Shown here: positions 24,136 through 32,541 of the stretch, one piece after another
How the letters are laid out: the number at the start of each line of letters is the position of its first letter
Position numbering within the stretch: position 1 is the first letter of the stretch
NCBI GenBank assembly: GCA_018434245.1
Contig: JAHDPQ010000146.1
Coordinates: 1 to 32,541, forward strand
DNA: 32,541 nt
Origin: Oscillospiraceae bacterium
GTDB lineage: Bacteria; Bacillota; Clostridia; Oscillospirales; Ruminococcaceae
Direction: 5' to 3'
The notes under the pieces: model-generated
Seen by the model: only the letters and a program-made list of their open reading frames with translations
Told to the model about the DNA's origin: nothing
Databases searched by the model: none
Translations under genes and position numbers: made by a program

Positions 24136-26118
24136 ATGCTTGAAAACTTGGTGTTCCTGGTGCCGGTCACAGGGGCCGTAGCTCTGTTGGTAGCCTTTGG
24201 CATTTCGTCTTGGATTGGGAAGAATGACGAAGGTACCGATCGTATGAAGGAGATCGCTTCTTACATACGGGAGGGGGCTATGGCTTTTTTGATGCGGGAA
24301 TACCGCACCATTGTGGTGTTTGCCGTGCTAATGTTCGCCTTACTCTGCTTCCTTATCAATCTGCCCACTGCAATTGCCTTTTTGCTGGGCGCTTTCTTTT
24401 CGGTTCTGGCCGGGTTCTTTGGAATGCGCACCGCCACCCGCGCCAATGTCCGCACGGCGGCAGCTGCCAAAAGCCACGGTATGGGCCTTGCCCTTAAAGT
24501 TGCGTTTCGGGGCGGAGCCGTCATGGGCTTGTGTGTGGTGGGCCTTGGCATTCTGGGGCTGGGAGCCCTGCTAATGGTGCTGGGAATGGAAAATGCCGAG
24601 ATGCTCACAGGATTTGGGCTGGGCGCTTCCTCCATCGCCCTGTTCGGTCGTGTGGGTGGAGGTATCTACACCAAGGCCGCCGACGTGGGGGCAGACCTTG
24701 TGGGCAAGGTAGAGGCTGGAATTCCCGAGGACGATCCCCGCAACCCTGCTGTCATTGCCGACAACGTGGGGGACAACGTGGGCGACGTGGCGGGCATGGG
24801 CTCCGACCTGTTCGAAAGCTATGTGGGCTCCATTATTTCCGCCATCACTTTGGCGGTCTCCATGCAGAGTGTTGCCGTGGTGCCGGGGATTCTCTTCCCC
24901 CTGCTGCTGGCAGCCATTGGAGTGGTCGCCTCCATTTTGGCCATCTTTCTGGTGGGAAGCAAAGAGGGTCAAAATCCTGCCACTGCTCTGAACGTGGGAA
25001 CCTACGCCAGCGCTTTGATTGTAATGGTGGCCTCCTTCTTCCTCAGCAAGGCCCTGTTTGGCGACCTGAAGAGTTTTGGAGCCATTACCGTGGGCCTGAT
25101 TGTAGGGGTGGCGGTGGGAGCCCTCACCGAGCGGTACACCTCCTCCGATTACAAATCGGTGAAAGAAATCGCCAGACAGGCGGAAACAGGCCCCGCCACC
25201 ACCATCATTGACGGTTACGCCGTGGGAATGCTTTCCACCGTGGGCCCTATTCTTCTGATTGCCGCGGGAATCCTTGCTTCCTACTACTTTGCCGACCTGT
25301 ACGGAATCGCTCTGGCTGCGGTGGGGATGCTTTCCACCACCGGAGTGGTGGTGGCGGTAGACGCCTACGGCCCTATTGCCGACAATGCGGGAGGCATTGC
25401 CGAAATGTCTAAACTGCCGGAAAACGTTCGCTCTATCACCGATAAATTAGACAGTGTGGGCAATACCACTGCCGCCATCGGTAAGGGATTTGCTATCGGT
25501 TCCGCCGCCCTCACCGCTCTGGCTCTGTTTGTCTCCTACGCCCAGATCGCGGGCCTGAGTAAGATCGACCTGCTGGACCCCCACGTGGTGGTGGGACTGC
25601 TTATCGGCGGCGTGCTGCCTTTCCTCTTCTCGGCACAAACCATGAAGAGCGTGGGCAAGGCTGCCTGTGAGATGATTGAGGAGGTGCGCCGCCAGTTCCG
25701 AGAGGATACGGGGATTATGGAGGGTACTTCCAAGCCCGACTATGCCCGATGCGTGGATATTTCCACCGCTGCTGCCCTAAAAGAAATGATCTTGCCCGCC
25801 CTGCTGGCGGTGGTGGCTCCCATTGCCACCGGCCGCATTCTGGGGGTGGAAGCTCTGGGTGGACTGCTGGCCGGCTCTCTGGTTTGCGGTGTCCTGCTTG
25901 CCATCACTATGTCCAACGCCGGCGGCGCCTGGGATAACGCCAAGAAGTACATTGAAGAAGGCAATCACGGCGGCAAGGGCAGCGAGGCCCACAAGGCCGC
26001 AGTGGTAGGGGACACGGTAGGAGATCCCTTTAAGGATACCTCCGGCCCTTCCCTCAACATCCTGATCAAGCTGATGACCATTGTATCCGTGGTATTTTTA
26101 CCCATCTTCTTAAAGTAA
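24136..26118 (+). CDS. hppA: Membrane-bound ion-translocating pyrophosphatase
   Basis: A 660-residue integral membrane enzyme with about 16 helices. It hydrolyses pyrophosphate and pumps H+ and/or Na+ out of the cell. The active site is visible as [20 protein letters not shown] (about 174-193) and DNVGDNVGD (209-217), with a second acidic set in [15 protein letters not shown] and [15 protein letters not shown] near the C-terminus. At the cation-dependence site it reads [10 protein letters not shown], with Ala (about A446) where K+-independent enzymes have Lys, so it belongs to the K+-dependent group. Whether it pumps Na+ or H+ cannot be settled by eye. The start at 24136 is chosen because AAGGAG (24121-24126) is 9 nt upstream; earlier in-frame Mets lie in the leader. 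Confidence 0.96.
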   Translation: MLENLVFLVPVTGAVALLVAFGISSWIGKNDEGTDRMKEIASYIREGAMAFLMREYRTIVVFAVLMFALLCFLINLPTAIAFLLGAFFSVLAGFFGMRTATRANVRTAAAAKSHGMGLALKVAFRGGAVMGLCVVGLGILGLGALLMVLGMENAEMLTGFGLGASSIALFGRVGGGIYTKAADVGADLVGKVEAGIPEDDPRNPAVIADNVGDNVGDVAGMGSDLFESYVGSIISAITLAVSMQSVAVVPGILFPLLLAAIGVVASILAIFLVGSKEGQNPATALNVGTYASALIVMVASFFLSKALFGDLKSFGAITVGLIVGVAVGALTERYTSSDYKSVKEIARQAETGPATTIIDGYAVGMLSTVGPILLIAAGILASYYFADLYGIALAAVGMLSTTGVVVAVDAYGPIADNAGGIAEMSKLPENVRSITDKLDSVGNTTAAIGKGFAIGSAALTALALFVSYAQIAGLSKIDLLDPHVVVGLLIGGVLPFLFSAQTMKSVGKAACEMIEEVRRQFREDTGIMEGTSKPDYARCVDISTAAALKEMILPALLAVVAPIATGRILGVEALGGLLAGSLVCGVLLAITMSNAGGAWDNAKKYIEEGNHGGKGSEAHKAAVVGDTVGDPFKDTSGPSLNILIKLMTIVSVVFLPIFLK

Positions 26119-26490
26119 CACCGGCATCCATAAAATAGGCGTACGTATTAGCCACACTCCAACCAAGATCTTCAAGAGTGGCTGCACAGAAGTTTCCCAA
26201 ATAGAAAACAAGAGATGGCATGACATATTTTGCTGATATCACCATTGCCACCTACAAGCATACCATAAGCTAAGCCCCCCGCCTTACCGAGTAAAGGCAG
26301 GGGGCTTAGCTTATGGTTACCAGTATGGTAGGGTTTGACAGGCAGGAGCGGCAAATGTCAGCGAGCAAAAAAATATCATCTTACCCTTATACGATAGAAA
26401 AGTGTGAATAGGGCGGAGCCCATTTTGGTGGCCCCTTGAACTACTCATGTGAACTGATATAAATAGCGGAAAATAAGGTTAATTAAGAGA
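26119..26490. other. Intergenic region between hppA and the histidine kinase
   Basis: About 370 bp between convergent genes. It contains the long palindrome at 26262-26317 and a weaker hairpin near 26151-26184. No gene was seen. Confidence 0.6.
26262..26317. repeat. Long perfect palindrome (18-bp stem)
   Basis: Arms 26262-26279 and 26300-26317 are perfect reverse complements, and the 20-nt centre itself folds (GCCTT/AAGGC). There is no T-tract on either side. It may act as a bidirectional terminator for hppA and the kinase gene, or be a repeat-element end. Confidence 0.65.
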
Positions 26491-27762
26491 TTATGTAGTT
26501 GCCTGAAATATAAACCAGCCATCCTTGACCGAAAACTGGAATACACCGCCATGCTTTTCCACGATATGCGCCATGCTTTTTGTGCCAAAGCCATGCCCCT
26601 GTTCTTTTGACACAGGCAGGCCCTGATATAATATCGGTTCTGTTTGATAGCTGTTGCGGATGTCAATGCACAGCTTGTTATTTTTGGAATACATACGCAG
26701 CCGGATGATCCGTTTATTGCTGTCAGGTATATATTCAGAGGCTTGTATGGCGTTTTCCAAAGCGTTTGATAAGAGTGAACAAAGCTCGGTGTCGCTGAAG
26801 GGAAGCGAGACAGGCAGTTTCGCATCTACCGTCAGCATGATTTCCGCTTGATTTGCTTTGCCAGCGAAAGCGGACAAAATCAGATTGACGGTTTCGTTTT
26901 CACAAAAGCGTATGGGCGTGATAGCGTCGATGTCGGACTGGGCAGTCCGCAGATACTCCTTGATCTCATCGATGTGTTCCTTGGTTGCCAGTCCCTGTAA
27001 AAGAGCGAAATGGTGACGCATATCGTGCCGATAAGCCGCGGCATTCTGCTGCATCTGCCGCAGAGAAACAAACTCTGTCTGCGCCAGCCGAAACTGCGCA
27101 TCCAGCATATTTCGCTCTCTTTGGATGCTTGCCTGTTTTTGGGTTTCGGCATAGTACAGGAGGACAAACACAAAATAGAATGCCGATGTCACGAAGGGCA
27201 TGAACTGTACAGCCACCCGTGCTCCACTGTACATAAAATCGGTGTAAACAGTGGCGGCATAATCGAACAGATAGTAAAAAGCCGGCATGGCACCAAACAG
27301 AAGGCAGGATTTCACAGAGCGTTCCATTAGATGCCGAACCGATTTCACCGCATATTTTTGCAGGAACCAGTACATCAGAAACGCACCCGCAATATAACCG
27401 ACATGGTCCATGGGAGCACTGTCGAAAACTTCGCCTGCAACAGTACCGATCCAGCGGGGAGGCTGGCAGCACAGAAAGGAGACAAACATACTTGTGAGTG
27501 AAATCAGCCACGAACGCTTTAAGTAAAGGGCGATAAAAAGAGCAACCGGCAAATGGGAAAGCAGCGGATATATTTTTGCCGTCAAAGCCATGCCCCAGAG
27601 CCGCAGACAGACGAGCTGTAAAACAAATAAAATGACGGTAAAGTACCCAAACGCCAGATAATTTTTCCGTGTACGTACCATTCCGGCGAAACTGACCGCA
27701 ACCGATGCACCAAACAGCAGGGCAACAAAGTAACGAGAGAATTCAATGACAGTTTCTATCAT
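26491..27762 (-). CDS. GHKL-type sensor histidine kinase (LytTR partner)
   Basis: A 423-residue membrane kinase of the AgrC/VirS-like group. The N-terminal 200 residues form about six membrane helices and probably sense a peptide or envelope signal. A coiled-coil linker follows, then the phosphoacceptor region AAAYRHDMRHHFALLQGL (H246). The ATPase domain has the N-box CSLLSNALENAIQAS and the glycine-rich GHGFGTKSM. The start at 27762 follows GGAGGGGG by about 9 nt; an upstream in-frame ATG at 27792 falls within the response-regulator gene. It begins 4 nt after that gene's stop, so the two are co-transcribed. No AgrB/AgrD-like peptide genes are visible nearby. Confidence 0.92.
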   Translation of the reverse strand: MIETVIEFSRYFVALLFGASVAVSFAGMVRTRKNYLAFGYFTVILFVLQLVCLRLWGMALTAKIYPLLSHLPVALFIALYLKRSWLISLTSMFVSFLCCQPPRWIGTVAGEVFDSAPMDHVGYIAGAFLMYWFLQKYAVKSVRHLMERSVKSCLLFGAMPAFYYLFDYAATVYTDFMYSGARVAVQFMPFVTSAFYFVFVLLYYAETQKQASIQRERNMLDAQFRLAQTEFVSLRQMQQNAAAYRHDMRHHFALLQGLATKEHIDEIKEYLRTAQSDIDAITPIRFCENETVNLILSAFAGKANQAEIMLTVDAKLPVSLPFSDTELCSLLSNALENAIQASEYIPDSNKRIIRLRMYSKNNKLCIDIRNSYQTEPILYQGLPVSKEQGHGFGTKSMAHIVEKHGGVFQFSVKDGWFIFQATT

Positions 27763-27766
27763 CCGC

Positions 27767-28492
27767 TTATTCCCCCTCCATTTGATAGGCAAGATACTGC
27801 TCTTTCATCTCCCGCGCCTTGCCTTGTGCAACTGGGACAGTGGAAAGGGACTGTAAGGTTATCTGATGCTTTTCAATGGCATCCACATACTGCATATTCA
27901 CAAGATAAGAGCGGTGAGGTTTGATAAAACACCCATATTTCAGAAGATGATCACAGACCGAGGAAAAGGATTCTGTACATTCGATTACCTTGCCGGAGCG
28001 CAGGTGATAGAACACGTTTCTGCCGATGACCTCGGCAAAAGCCAAATTCGAAATCAGTATTTTTTGAATGCCCTCATTGCTCTTTACGATAACCGCATCC
28101 TCGTCTTTTTCCGCCTTGATCTGCTCCAACATATCGTCAAAGGTGAAGAACAGTTTTTCTTTTGAGATTGGCTTTAGTATGTAGTTGATGGCTTTCACGC
28201 AGTAGCTTTCCAAAGCAAACTCAGGCGATGAGGTAAAGAATAAAATCGGCGCGGTTTTGTCAAACGTGCGGATTTCCTTTGCGACATCAATGCCGGTAAA
28301 GCCCGGCATCATAATATCCAGACAGTATATATCAAACCGTTTTCCTTTTTCCAAGGCCGAAACCAGTTCAAAACCGTTTGGAAAGACGGCGTATTCGCAG
28401 TTAAAGTTTTTGGATGCTCTATATAGGTTTATGAGCTGTACCATATTGGATAGCTCGTCAATATTGTCATCACAGACCGCAATCTGCAGCAT
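27767..28492 (-). CDS. LytTR-family response regulator
   Basis: A 241-residue regulator. The receiver domain (1-120) has the acidic pair D8-D9, the phosphoacceptor D59 in YCLDIMMPG, the Thr/Ser position FFTSS and K107 in YILKPI. The LytTR DNA-binding domain (about 140-238) includes VFYHLRSGKVIECTESFSSV and FIKPHRSYLVNMQYVDAI. The start at 28492 is chosen because AAAGGAGGAG lies 6-7 nt upstream; a longer frame begins at 28525 but places that ribosome site inside the gene. It is the first gene of a two-gene unit with the kinase. Near-identical direct repeats lie 40-65 bp upstream. Confidence 0.92.
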   Translation of the reverse strand: MLQIAVCDDNIDELSNMVQLINLYRASKNFNCEYAVFPNGFELVSALEKGKRFDIYCLDIMMPGFTGIDVAKEIRTFDKTAPILFFTSSPEFALESYCVKAINYILKPISKEKLFFTFDDMLEQIKAEKDEDAVIVKSNEGIQKILISNLAFAEVIGRNVFYHLRSGKVIECTESFSSVCDHLLKYGCFIKPHRSYLVNMQYVDAIEKHQITLQSLSTVPVAQGKAREMKEQYLAYQMEGE

Positions 28493-28532
28493 AAGCACTC
28501 CTCCTTTGTTATTCCACTTCTCCAAACTAATT

Positions 28533-28557
28533 TTACCATAACTGAATTACCAAAACT
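28533..28557 (-). promoter_or_regulatory. Direct repeats upstream of the LytTR gene
   Basis: TTACCATAACT (28533-28543) and TTACCAAAACT (28547-28557) on the plus strand differ at one position and are 14 bp apart start to start. Read on the minus strand they contain AGTT cores that resemble LytTR half-sites, although the usual spacing is larger. This is a possible autoregulatory site. Confidence 0.35.
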
Positions 28558-28636
28558 ATGATTCATGTCGAAAAAATCATGTTTCATGCAGCGGGCGGTT
28601 TTTGAGAGGGATTTTTGATAGATTGAATGCAAGGGA

Positions 28637-28893
28637 ATGTTCCCTGTACACTACCCATACATGCTGGCCTTTGATAACCCTGTTACCATTGTGAAAGTGG
28701 ACACCGTATCCTACCTGTTCATGGGTGACGGCGCTACAAGCGGCAAAAACAAAACCGTTTGTCACCTTACTTGTTCTTTTCAATCGCAGGTCAGGATTGT
28801 GAGCAGCAAATAAGCTTTACTTATGACACGGGAGTAAACACCTGCCTTGAGGTTTATATCACCGATATGATTGAGGGCATCTCATTGGAATAA
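28637..28893 (+). pseudogene. Degraded coding remnant, unidentified
   Basis: An open stretch from 28637 reads MFPVHYPYMLAFDNPVTIVK, then VDTVSYLFMGDGATSGKNKT, and stops near 28813. A second frame beginning before 28790 reads QDCEQQISFTYDTGVNTCLE and VYITDMIEGISLE to a stop at 28891-28893. The two look like one short gene with a frameshift near 28785-28795. There is no clear ribosome binding site, and I do not recognise the family. The codon quality is better than in the other frames here, but this is a weak call. Confidence 0.3.
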
Positions 28894-29020
28894 TACCCTT
28901 ATGTACCAGCGGCAGGCAGAGGGCTTCATTTTCCCGCCGGGCATACAAGCTGCAAAACGGGTAGACAGACGAAATCTTGGCCTATCTGCCCATTAAAAAA
29001 TAAACAAGGAGGATCGTATT

Positions 29021-29575
29021 ATGCTGCCGACTTTCATTGCAATTATAGTAATTCTTGCGGCCATTGTCCTATGGACAATCTCCACCCAGCGCAGACTGGT
29101 GGTGCTGGACGAAAATATCAGCAATGCCATGAGTCAGATTGGGGTGCAGTTGTCAAGCCGTTTCGATGCTTTGACGGCTCTTTTGGATTTGACAAAGGGC
29201 TATGCGAGGCACGAAAGCGAAACGCTGATTGAAACCATTAAATCCAGACGAAGCGTCATTACGGCAAAATCTACGCCAAACGATGTGCTACGCCAAGAAG
29301 GAATTATTTCCGAAGCCTTGGGCAGGATTGCCATGGTAACGGAGCAATACCCAGAACTCGCGGCAAACCAAACCTATATCAAAACCATGGACGCAGTGCA
29401 AACCTTTGAAAACATGGTGCGCACCAGCCGCCTGATTTACAACGACAGCGTGACCAAGCTCAACCGCGAAATCCGAATGTTCCCGGTCTCCATGATTGCC
29501 TGGATGTTGGGCTTCCGGCAAAGAGAGTATCTTGTGGAGCAGGCTGGCAAGGCGGATATGCCCAGCATGAAATGA
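29021..29575 (+). CDS. lemA: LemA-family protein
   Basis: A 184-residue protein anchored by one N-terminal membrane helix (FIAIIVILAAIVLWTI). A long helical body follows, with the LemA hallmarks RRLVVLDENISNAMSQIGVQ, LSSRFDALTALLDLTKGY, YPELAANQTY and YNDSVTKLNREIRMFP. The biochemical role of LemA is not settled; it is linked to envelope biology. AAGGAGG lies 10 nt upstream. It is followed with a 4-nt overlap, or a short gap, by a DUF2207 gene, a pairing often seen for LemA. Confidence 0.93.
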   Translation: MLPTFIAIIVILAAIVLWTISTQRRLVVLDENISNAMSQIGVQLSSRFDALTALLDLTKGYARHESETLIETIKSRRSVITAKSTPNDVLRQEGIISEALGRIAMVTEQYPELAANQTYIKTMDAVQTFENMVRTSRLIYNDSVTKLNREIRMFPVSMIAWMLGFRQREYLVEQAGKADMPSMK

Positions 29576-29583
29576 GGGGCCCT

Positions 29584-29991
29584 ATGCGCAAAAAAGTGAG
29601 CGGCCTGATTCTGTGCTTTGCCCTGCTATTTGCGCTCCCTCTTCCCGCTTTTGCGGCAAATCAGGTGCATGCCATGGATATTCAGGCTGTCCTTTACGAG
29701 GACGGCTCCATACGCATCACGCAGAACTGGGAAGGGAGCTTTGAGGAAGGAACCGAAAGCTACATTCCCATGAATGCGCCCGATTACCTGACCATCAGTG
29801 AGCTTACGGTCTCCGACCAAAACGGGAGCTATAAGACGGTGCCAGATTGGAACATTGACTGGAGCTTTGAAGAAAAGGCAAGGAAATGCGGTATCCATGA
29901 TACGGATAGCGGGTATGAAATCTGCTTTGGCATCAGCCGGTACGGGCAAAACCGCTATACCATTGCGACAGTGCGGGCAGAACCTATTTGA
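29584..29991 (+). pseudogene. DUF2207 protein, N-terminal part only (interrupted)
   Basis: The gene opens with a signal peptide (MRKKVSGLILCFALLFALPL then PAFA) and the first half of the extracytoplasmic DUF2207 domain: MDIQAVLYEDGSIRITQNWE, YIPMNAPDYLTISEL, YEICFGISRYGQNRYTIATV. It then stops at TGA (29989-29991), before the rest of the domain and the membrane helices. The next frame (30022 on) is in the same register and contains the normal DUF2207 C-terminal segment, so a middle segment has been deleted and a stop acquired. An alternative ATG at 29572 overlaps lemA; GAGGGG supports 29584. A short secreted product is possible. Confidence 0.7.
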
Positions 29992-30021
29992 ATCAAAAGC
30001 ATTGTCTTAAAAGGTGGGATT

Positions 30022-30879
30022 ATGCCTGCCAAGCTCACGGATCTGACACCAACCGGTGAGCAGGAGCTGGGCGAGCTGATAGGGCTAAAACGGTATCTGA
30101 CGGATTTTTCGCTGGTTGCCGAGCGGGGCGTCAAGGAAATGCCGATTTGGAGGGAACTGCTGACCTATGCCATGCTGTTTGGCATCGCCGATCAGGTGGC
30201 GGAACAGATGAAAGAGCTATACCCGCAAATTTCTGTCGAGTTGACCGATTATAGCCAAAGCATGGTGACCGCCTACTCCTATCACTATTTGCTTTACAAC
30301 AATATGAAGCAAGCCGAGGAGCGGCGTGAGCGGAAAAGCGCAGCGGCGGCGGTGGGCATACGCTGCTATGCCAGCACCGTGCCGGAGCGCGCTATGGCGA
30401 TGGCATCGCAAATCTCCCAGTTTATTATGAACAGACAGATGACCCGCGCCCTTGATAAACTGGACGACGGCAAGGCAAACGGGTCGGCACCGGTACAGTA
30501 TTTTAATGTGCCAAAACCCTTTCGGGCGTTCAACGTAGAACTGCATTTCGACCACCCTTACTGGACGGTAATCAAATGCGACATGGACGGCCCCCGGTTT
30601 GATAACACTCACCCGGACGTGAATAACTACCTCCGCTCCTATCAGCAAAGCATGGAAGAACTTGAAAAACTGGTGGCTGCAATTAGGATGGTGGCCTTTC
30701 CCGGCGCAACCGAGCAGTCTGTTGCCCCCGGTATGGTGGGAATGGGGGCGTTACATATCAACATGGCTCCACCTGCCGACGCCATCGAGGAAATCAAGAA
30801 ATACAAGGCGCTCATGGAGGACGGCGTTATTTCCCAGCAGGAATTTGACGTCAAAAAACGACAGTTGCTTTGCATATAG
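30022..30879 (+). pseudogene. DUF2207 C-terminal fragment joined to a SHOCT-ended region
   Basis: A 285-residue frame. Its first 75 residues match the cytoplasmic end of DUF2207 proteins (GLKRYLTDFSLVAERGVKEM, then IWRELLTYAMLFGIADQVAE). The middle (about 85-240, including FRAFNVELHFDHPYWTVIKC) is unrecognised. The last 30 residues (DAIEEIKKYKALMEDGVISQ, then EFDVKKRQLL) are a SHOCT domain. No membrane segment remains. It is in frame with the preceding DUF2207 fragment, apart from one stop. The chimera suggests deletions that joined two genes. It could still be translated, since AAGGTGGG precedes the ATG. Confidence 0.55.
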
Positions 30880-30958
30880 CTTGAGTTAAGCTTGGCGGCG
30901 GTGAACGATCTCCTGCTTCAAGTTAAAAATAAAATTGTAGAAAAGGCGGAATAAGATA

Positions 30959-32541
30959 ATGAAAAAGATACTGAGCATTTTACTTGTGCTGAGCATGACA
31001 ATTTGCCTGCTGGGGGCGTTAAGCACAACAGTCAGTGCGGCGGCAGCTACAAAGATGTATGTGGGGGGTGTCGATGTCATAGCTGGCGGCTACTGGGTTG
31101 GCGACGGCGACGGCGGCATCACCTCTGAAGGCGCAAGCGAAAGTAATTATGCGGTTAAATATGTTCCCGACACTGGCACGCTCACCCTGAATAACGCAGA
31201 GATTACGAAATGCTACGATTGGGCGTCAGATAGATACAGCGCAGCCATCTATGTTAGGGGTGACCTAAACATCGAATTGCTGGGCAACAACATTGTTACC
31301 GGCAAGGACAACGACTACAGTTACGGCGTGTTTCAGTCGGACGGAACGCTCACCCTCAGCGGCAGCGGAACTCTAGAGGCAATTGCGGGAACAGCAACCG
31401 GTTACAGCTTCGGCATAAACGCCGATTCCCTTGCCATCAACGACGGCACGGTTATTGCTAAAGGCGGTACATCCGCTGGTAACAGTGTGGGCATCTCTGC
31501 TTATGGTTTGATTAGCATCACCGACAGCACCGTTACCGCCACCGGTGGGCAGACAGTATCTACATCTGCTTATGAAAGTAGCCACGGATTAAACTCAAAT
31601 GGCACAATTAAAATCAGCGGAGGTAGCGTTACTGCCACCGGAGGTAACACGTACTACAGAAGCGTGGGTTTGTATGGCATATATCGTATCACTATCTCCG
31701 ACGACGCTATTGTCCACGCCACAGGCTCTACAGCGACCGATGCTAAGGGAATGAGCTATGGTATAGGCACCAACGTTTTCGATCCCTCTATTACCATCTC
31801 TGGCGGCATGGTGACGGCACAATCCGGCACCGCGCCAATAACAAGTGCCATTAGAACCGCGCCCGTGCTTGGCGAATATTCAGGCTGTGAGTGGCGCATT
31901 TCCAAAGATGACGGCTTTAGCACCGATACATATACTTGGTCTGAATCCCACACCTATGTGGAGTTCAAACCCGGCTTTATTCCGGTCAACGACATTGCCA
32001 TGATCAGCGCCGACTCCGTGACAGTGAATACCGACCTTACGCTTGCGGGCACGATCACACCCGCAAACGCCACCAACAAGACAATTGTGTGGTCGGTAGA
32101 GGATGTCGGCACAACGGGCGCTTTCATCACTGACAGCACCTTTCGGGCAGCGTCGGCAGGCACTGCCAGAGTAAAAGCAACCGTTACAAACGGCTTGGCC
32201 ACAGATGATTACACAAAGACCTTTGATATTACGATAAGTGCGGAACCTGTTGTAACCCACACCATCACCGCAACGGCAGGCACAGGGGGCAGCATTTCCC
32301 CAAGGGGCAACGTAACGGTGAATAGCGGCGAACTCCAAAGTTTCGATATTACGCCGAACAGCAATTATTCCATTGCCGATGTAAAGGTGGATAATGTAAG
32401 CCAAGGCCGAATTACAAGCTATACCTTTGATACTGTAACCGCCGATCACACCATCACGGCAACCTTCAGCTACAACGGCAACGATTCCGGCAGCGGAGGA
32501 AGCTCCTCGGATGACGACAGCAGCCCTGTCACCATCACCCC
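30959..32541 (+). CDS. Secreted multidomain surface protein (3' end off window)
   Basis: At least 527 residues, open to the right edge. It has a signal peptide (MKKILSILLVLSMTICLLGA then LSTTVSA). Residues about 40-330 form a repetitive beta-rich region of the carbohydrate-binding/right-handed helix type, with recurring turns such as LTLSGSGTLEA, LAINDGTVIAKGG, ITDSTVTATGG and IKISGGSVTATGG. An Ig-like Big_2-type domain follows (about 340-430: LTLAGTITPANATNKTIVWS). Then comes a bacterial repeat of InlB/Flg_new type (about 432-500: ITATAGTGGSISPRGNVTVN) and a Ser/Gly/Asp linker from about 504. A wall anchor or S-layer domain would be expected downstream. AAGGCGGA precedes the ATG. The likely role is adhesion or glycan binding. 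Confidence 0.8.
   Translation, partial: MKKILSILLVLSMTICLLGALSTTVSAAAATKMYVGGVDVIAGGYWVGDGDGGITSEGASESNYAVKYVPDTGTLTLNNAEITKCYDWASDRYSAAIYVRGDLNIELLGNNIVTGKDNDYSYGVFQSDGTLTLSGSGTLEAIAGTATGYSFGINADSLAINDGTVIAKGGTSAGNSVGISAYGLISITDSTVTATGGQTVSTSAYESSHGLNSNGTIKISGGSVTATGGNTYYRSVGLYGIYRITISDDAIVHATGSTATDAKGMSYGIGTNVFDPSITISGGMVTAQSGTAPITSAIRTAPVLGEYSGCEWRISKDDGFSTDTYTWSESHTYVEFKPGFIPVNDIAMISADSVTVNTDLTLAGTITPANATNKTIVWSVEDVGTTGAFITDSTFRAASAGTARVKATVTNGLATDDYTKTFDITISAEPVVTHTITATAGTGGSISPRGNVTVNSGELQSFDITPNSNYSIADVKVDNVSQGRITSYTFDTVTADHTITATFSYNGNDSGSGGSSSDDDSSPVTIT

Noticed and set aside
26151-26184. Small hairpin downstream of hppA as its terminator
   Set aside because: The stem is short and bulged, with no T-tract; the palindrome at 26262 is a better candidate.
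28577-28783. 68-codon minus-strand frame upstream of the LytTR gene, considered as a signal peptide precursor
   Set aside because: It has no ribosome site, no leader-peptide or AgrD-like pattern, and the opposite strand looks more protein-like.

Overview
The window looks like a chromosomal segment of a moderately GC-rich anaerobic Firmicute, probably a clostridium of the Oscillospiraceae type. This is an inference from strong AGGAGG-type ribosome binding sites, occasional TTG and GTG starts, and the gene mix: a membrane pyrophosphatase, an NSS-family transporter beside a tryptophanase-type lyase, a LytTR/GHKL two-component pair and AraC regulators with a membrane sensor. No rRNA, tRNA, CRISPR array or intact insertion sequence was recognised.

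Left part (1-3020): a Crp/Fnr regulator running off the left edge, then a decayed branched-chain amino-acid transporter remnant (livM with a one-base frameshift, livG cut after about 18 codons). An XRE-type regulator starts right at the livG break, behind a near-consensus promoter that overlaps a perfect 20-bp inverted repeat. A bidirectional terminator follows.

Middle (3022-17554): ku and ligD form a two-gene NHEJ operon. Upstream of it lies a reading frame that contains all of cofactor-independent phosphoglycerate mutase but in circularly permuted order; this is the most striking item in the window. Next comes an ABC importer operon: a lipoprotein binding protein, an ATPase, a fused two-domain permease and a second ATPase. 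It is divergent from a membrane-anchored AraC-type sensor-regulator. The importer resembles the Fbp/Afu 'iron' family, some members of which carry phosphorylated metabolites. Together with the adjacent mutase this suggests, as a hypothesis, uptake and use of a phosphorylated three-carbon or sugar compound. A beta-CASP metallo-beta-lactamase-fold protein follows.

Right-middle (17754-26118): an operon of YheO-type regulator, GNAT acetyltransferase and YczE-like membrane protein, divergent from a tryptophanase-family lyase. Downstream of the lyase are an NSS-type sodium symporter and a K+-dependent-type membrane pyrophosphatase. The pyrophosphatase gene has a roughly 140-nt leader with competing helices that looks like an unassigned riboregulator.

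Right part (26119-32541): an accessory stretch with a LytTR response regulator and GHKL histidine kinase, degraded coding remnants, a LemA gene, a DUF2207 gene broken by an internal deletion and an in-frame stop, and the start of a large secreted multidomain surface protein that runs off the right edge.
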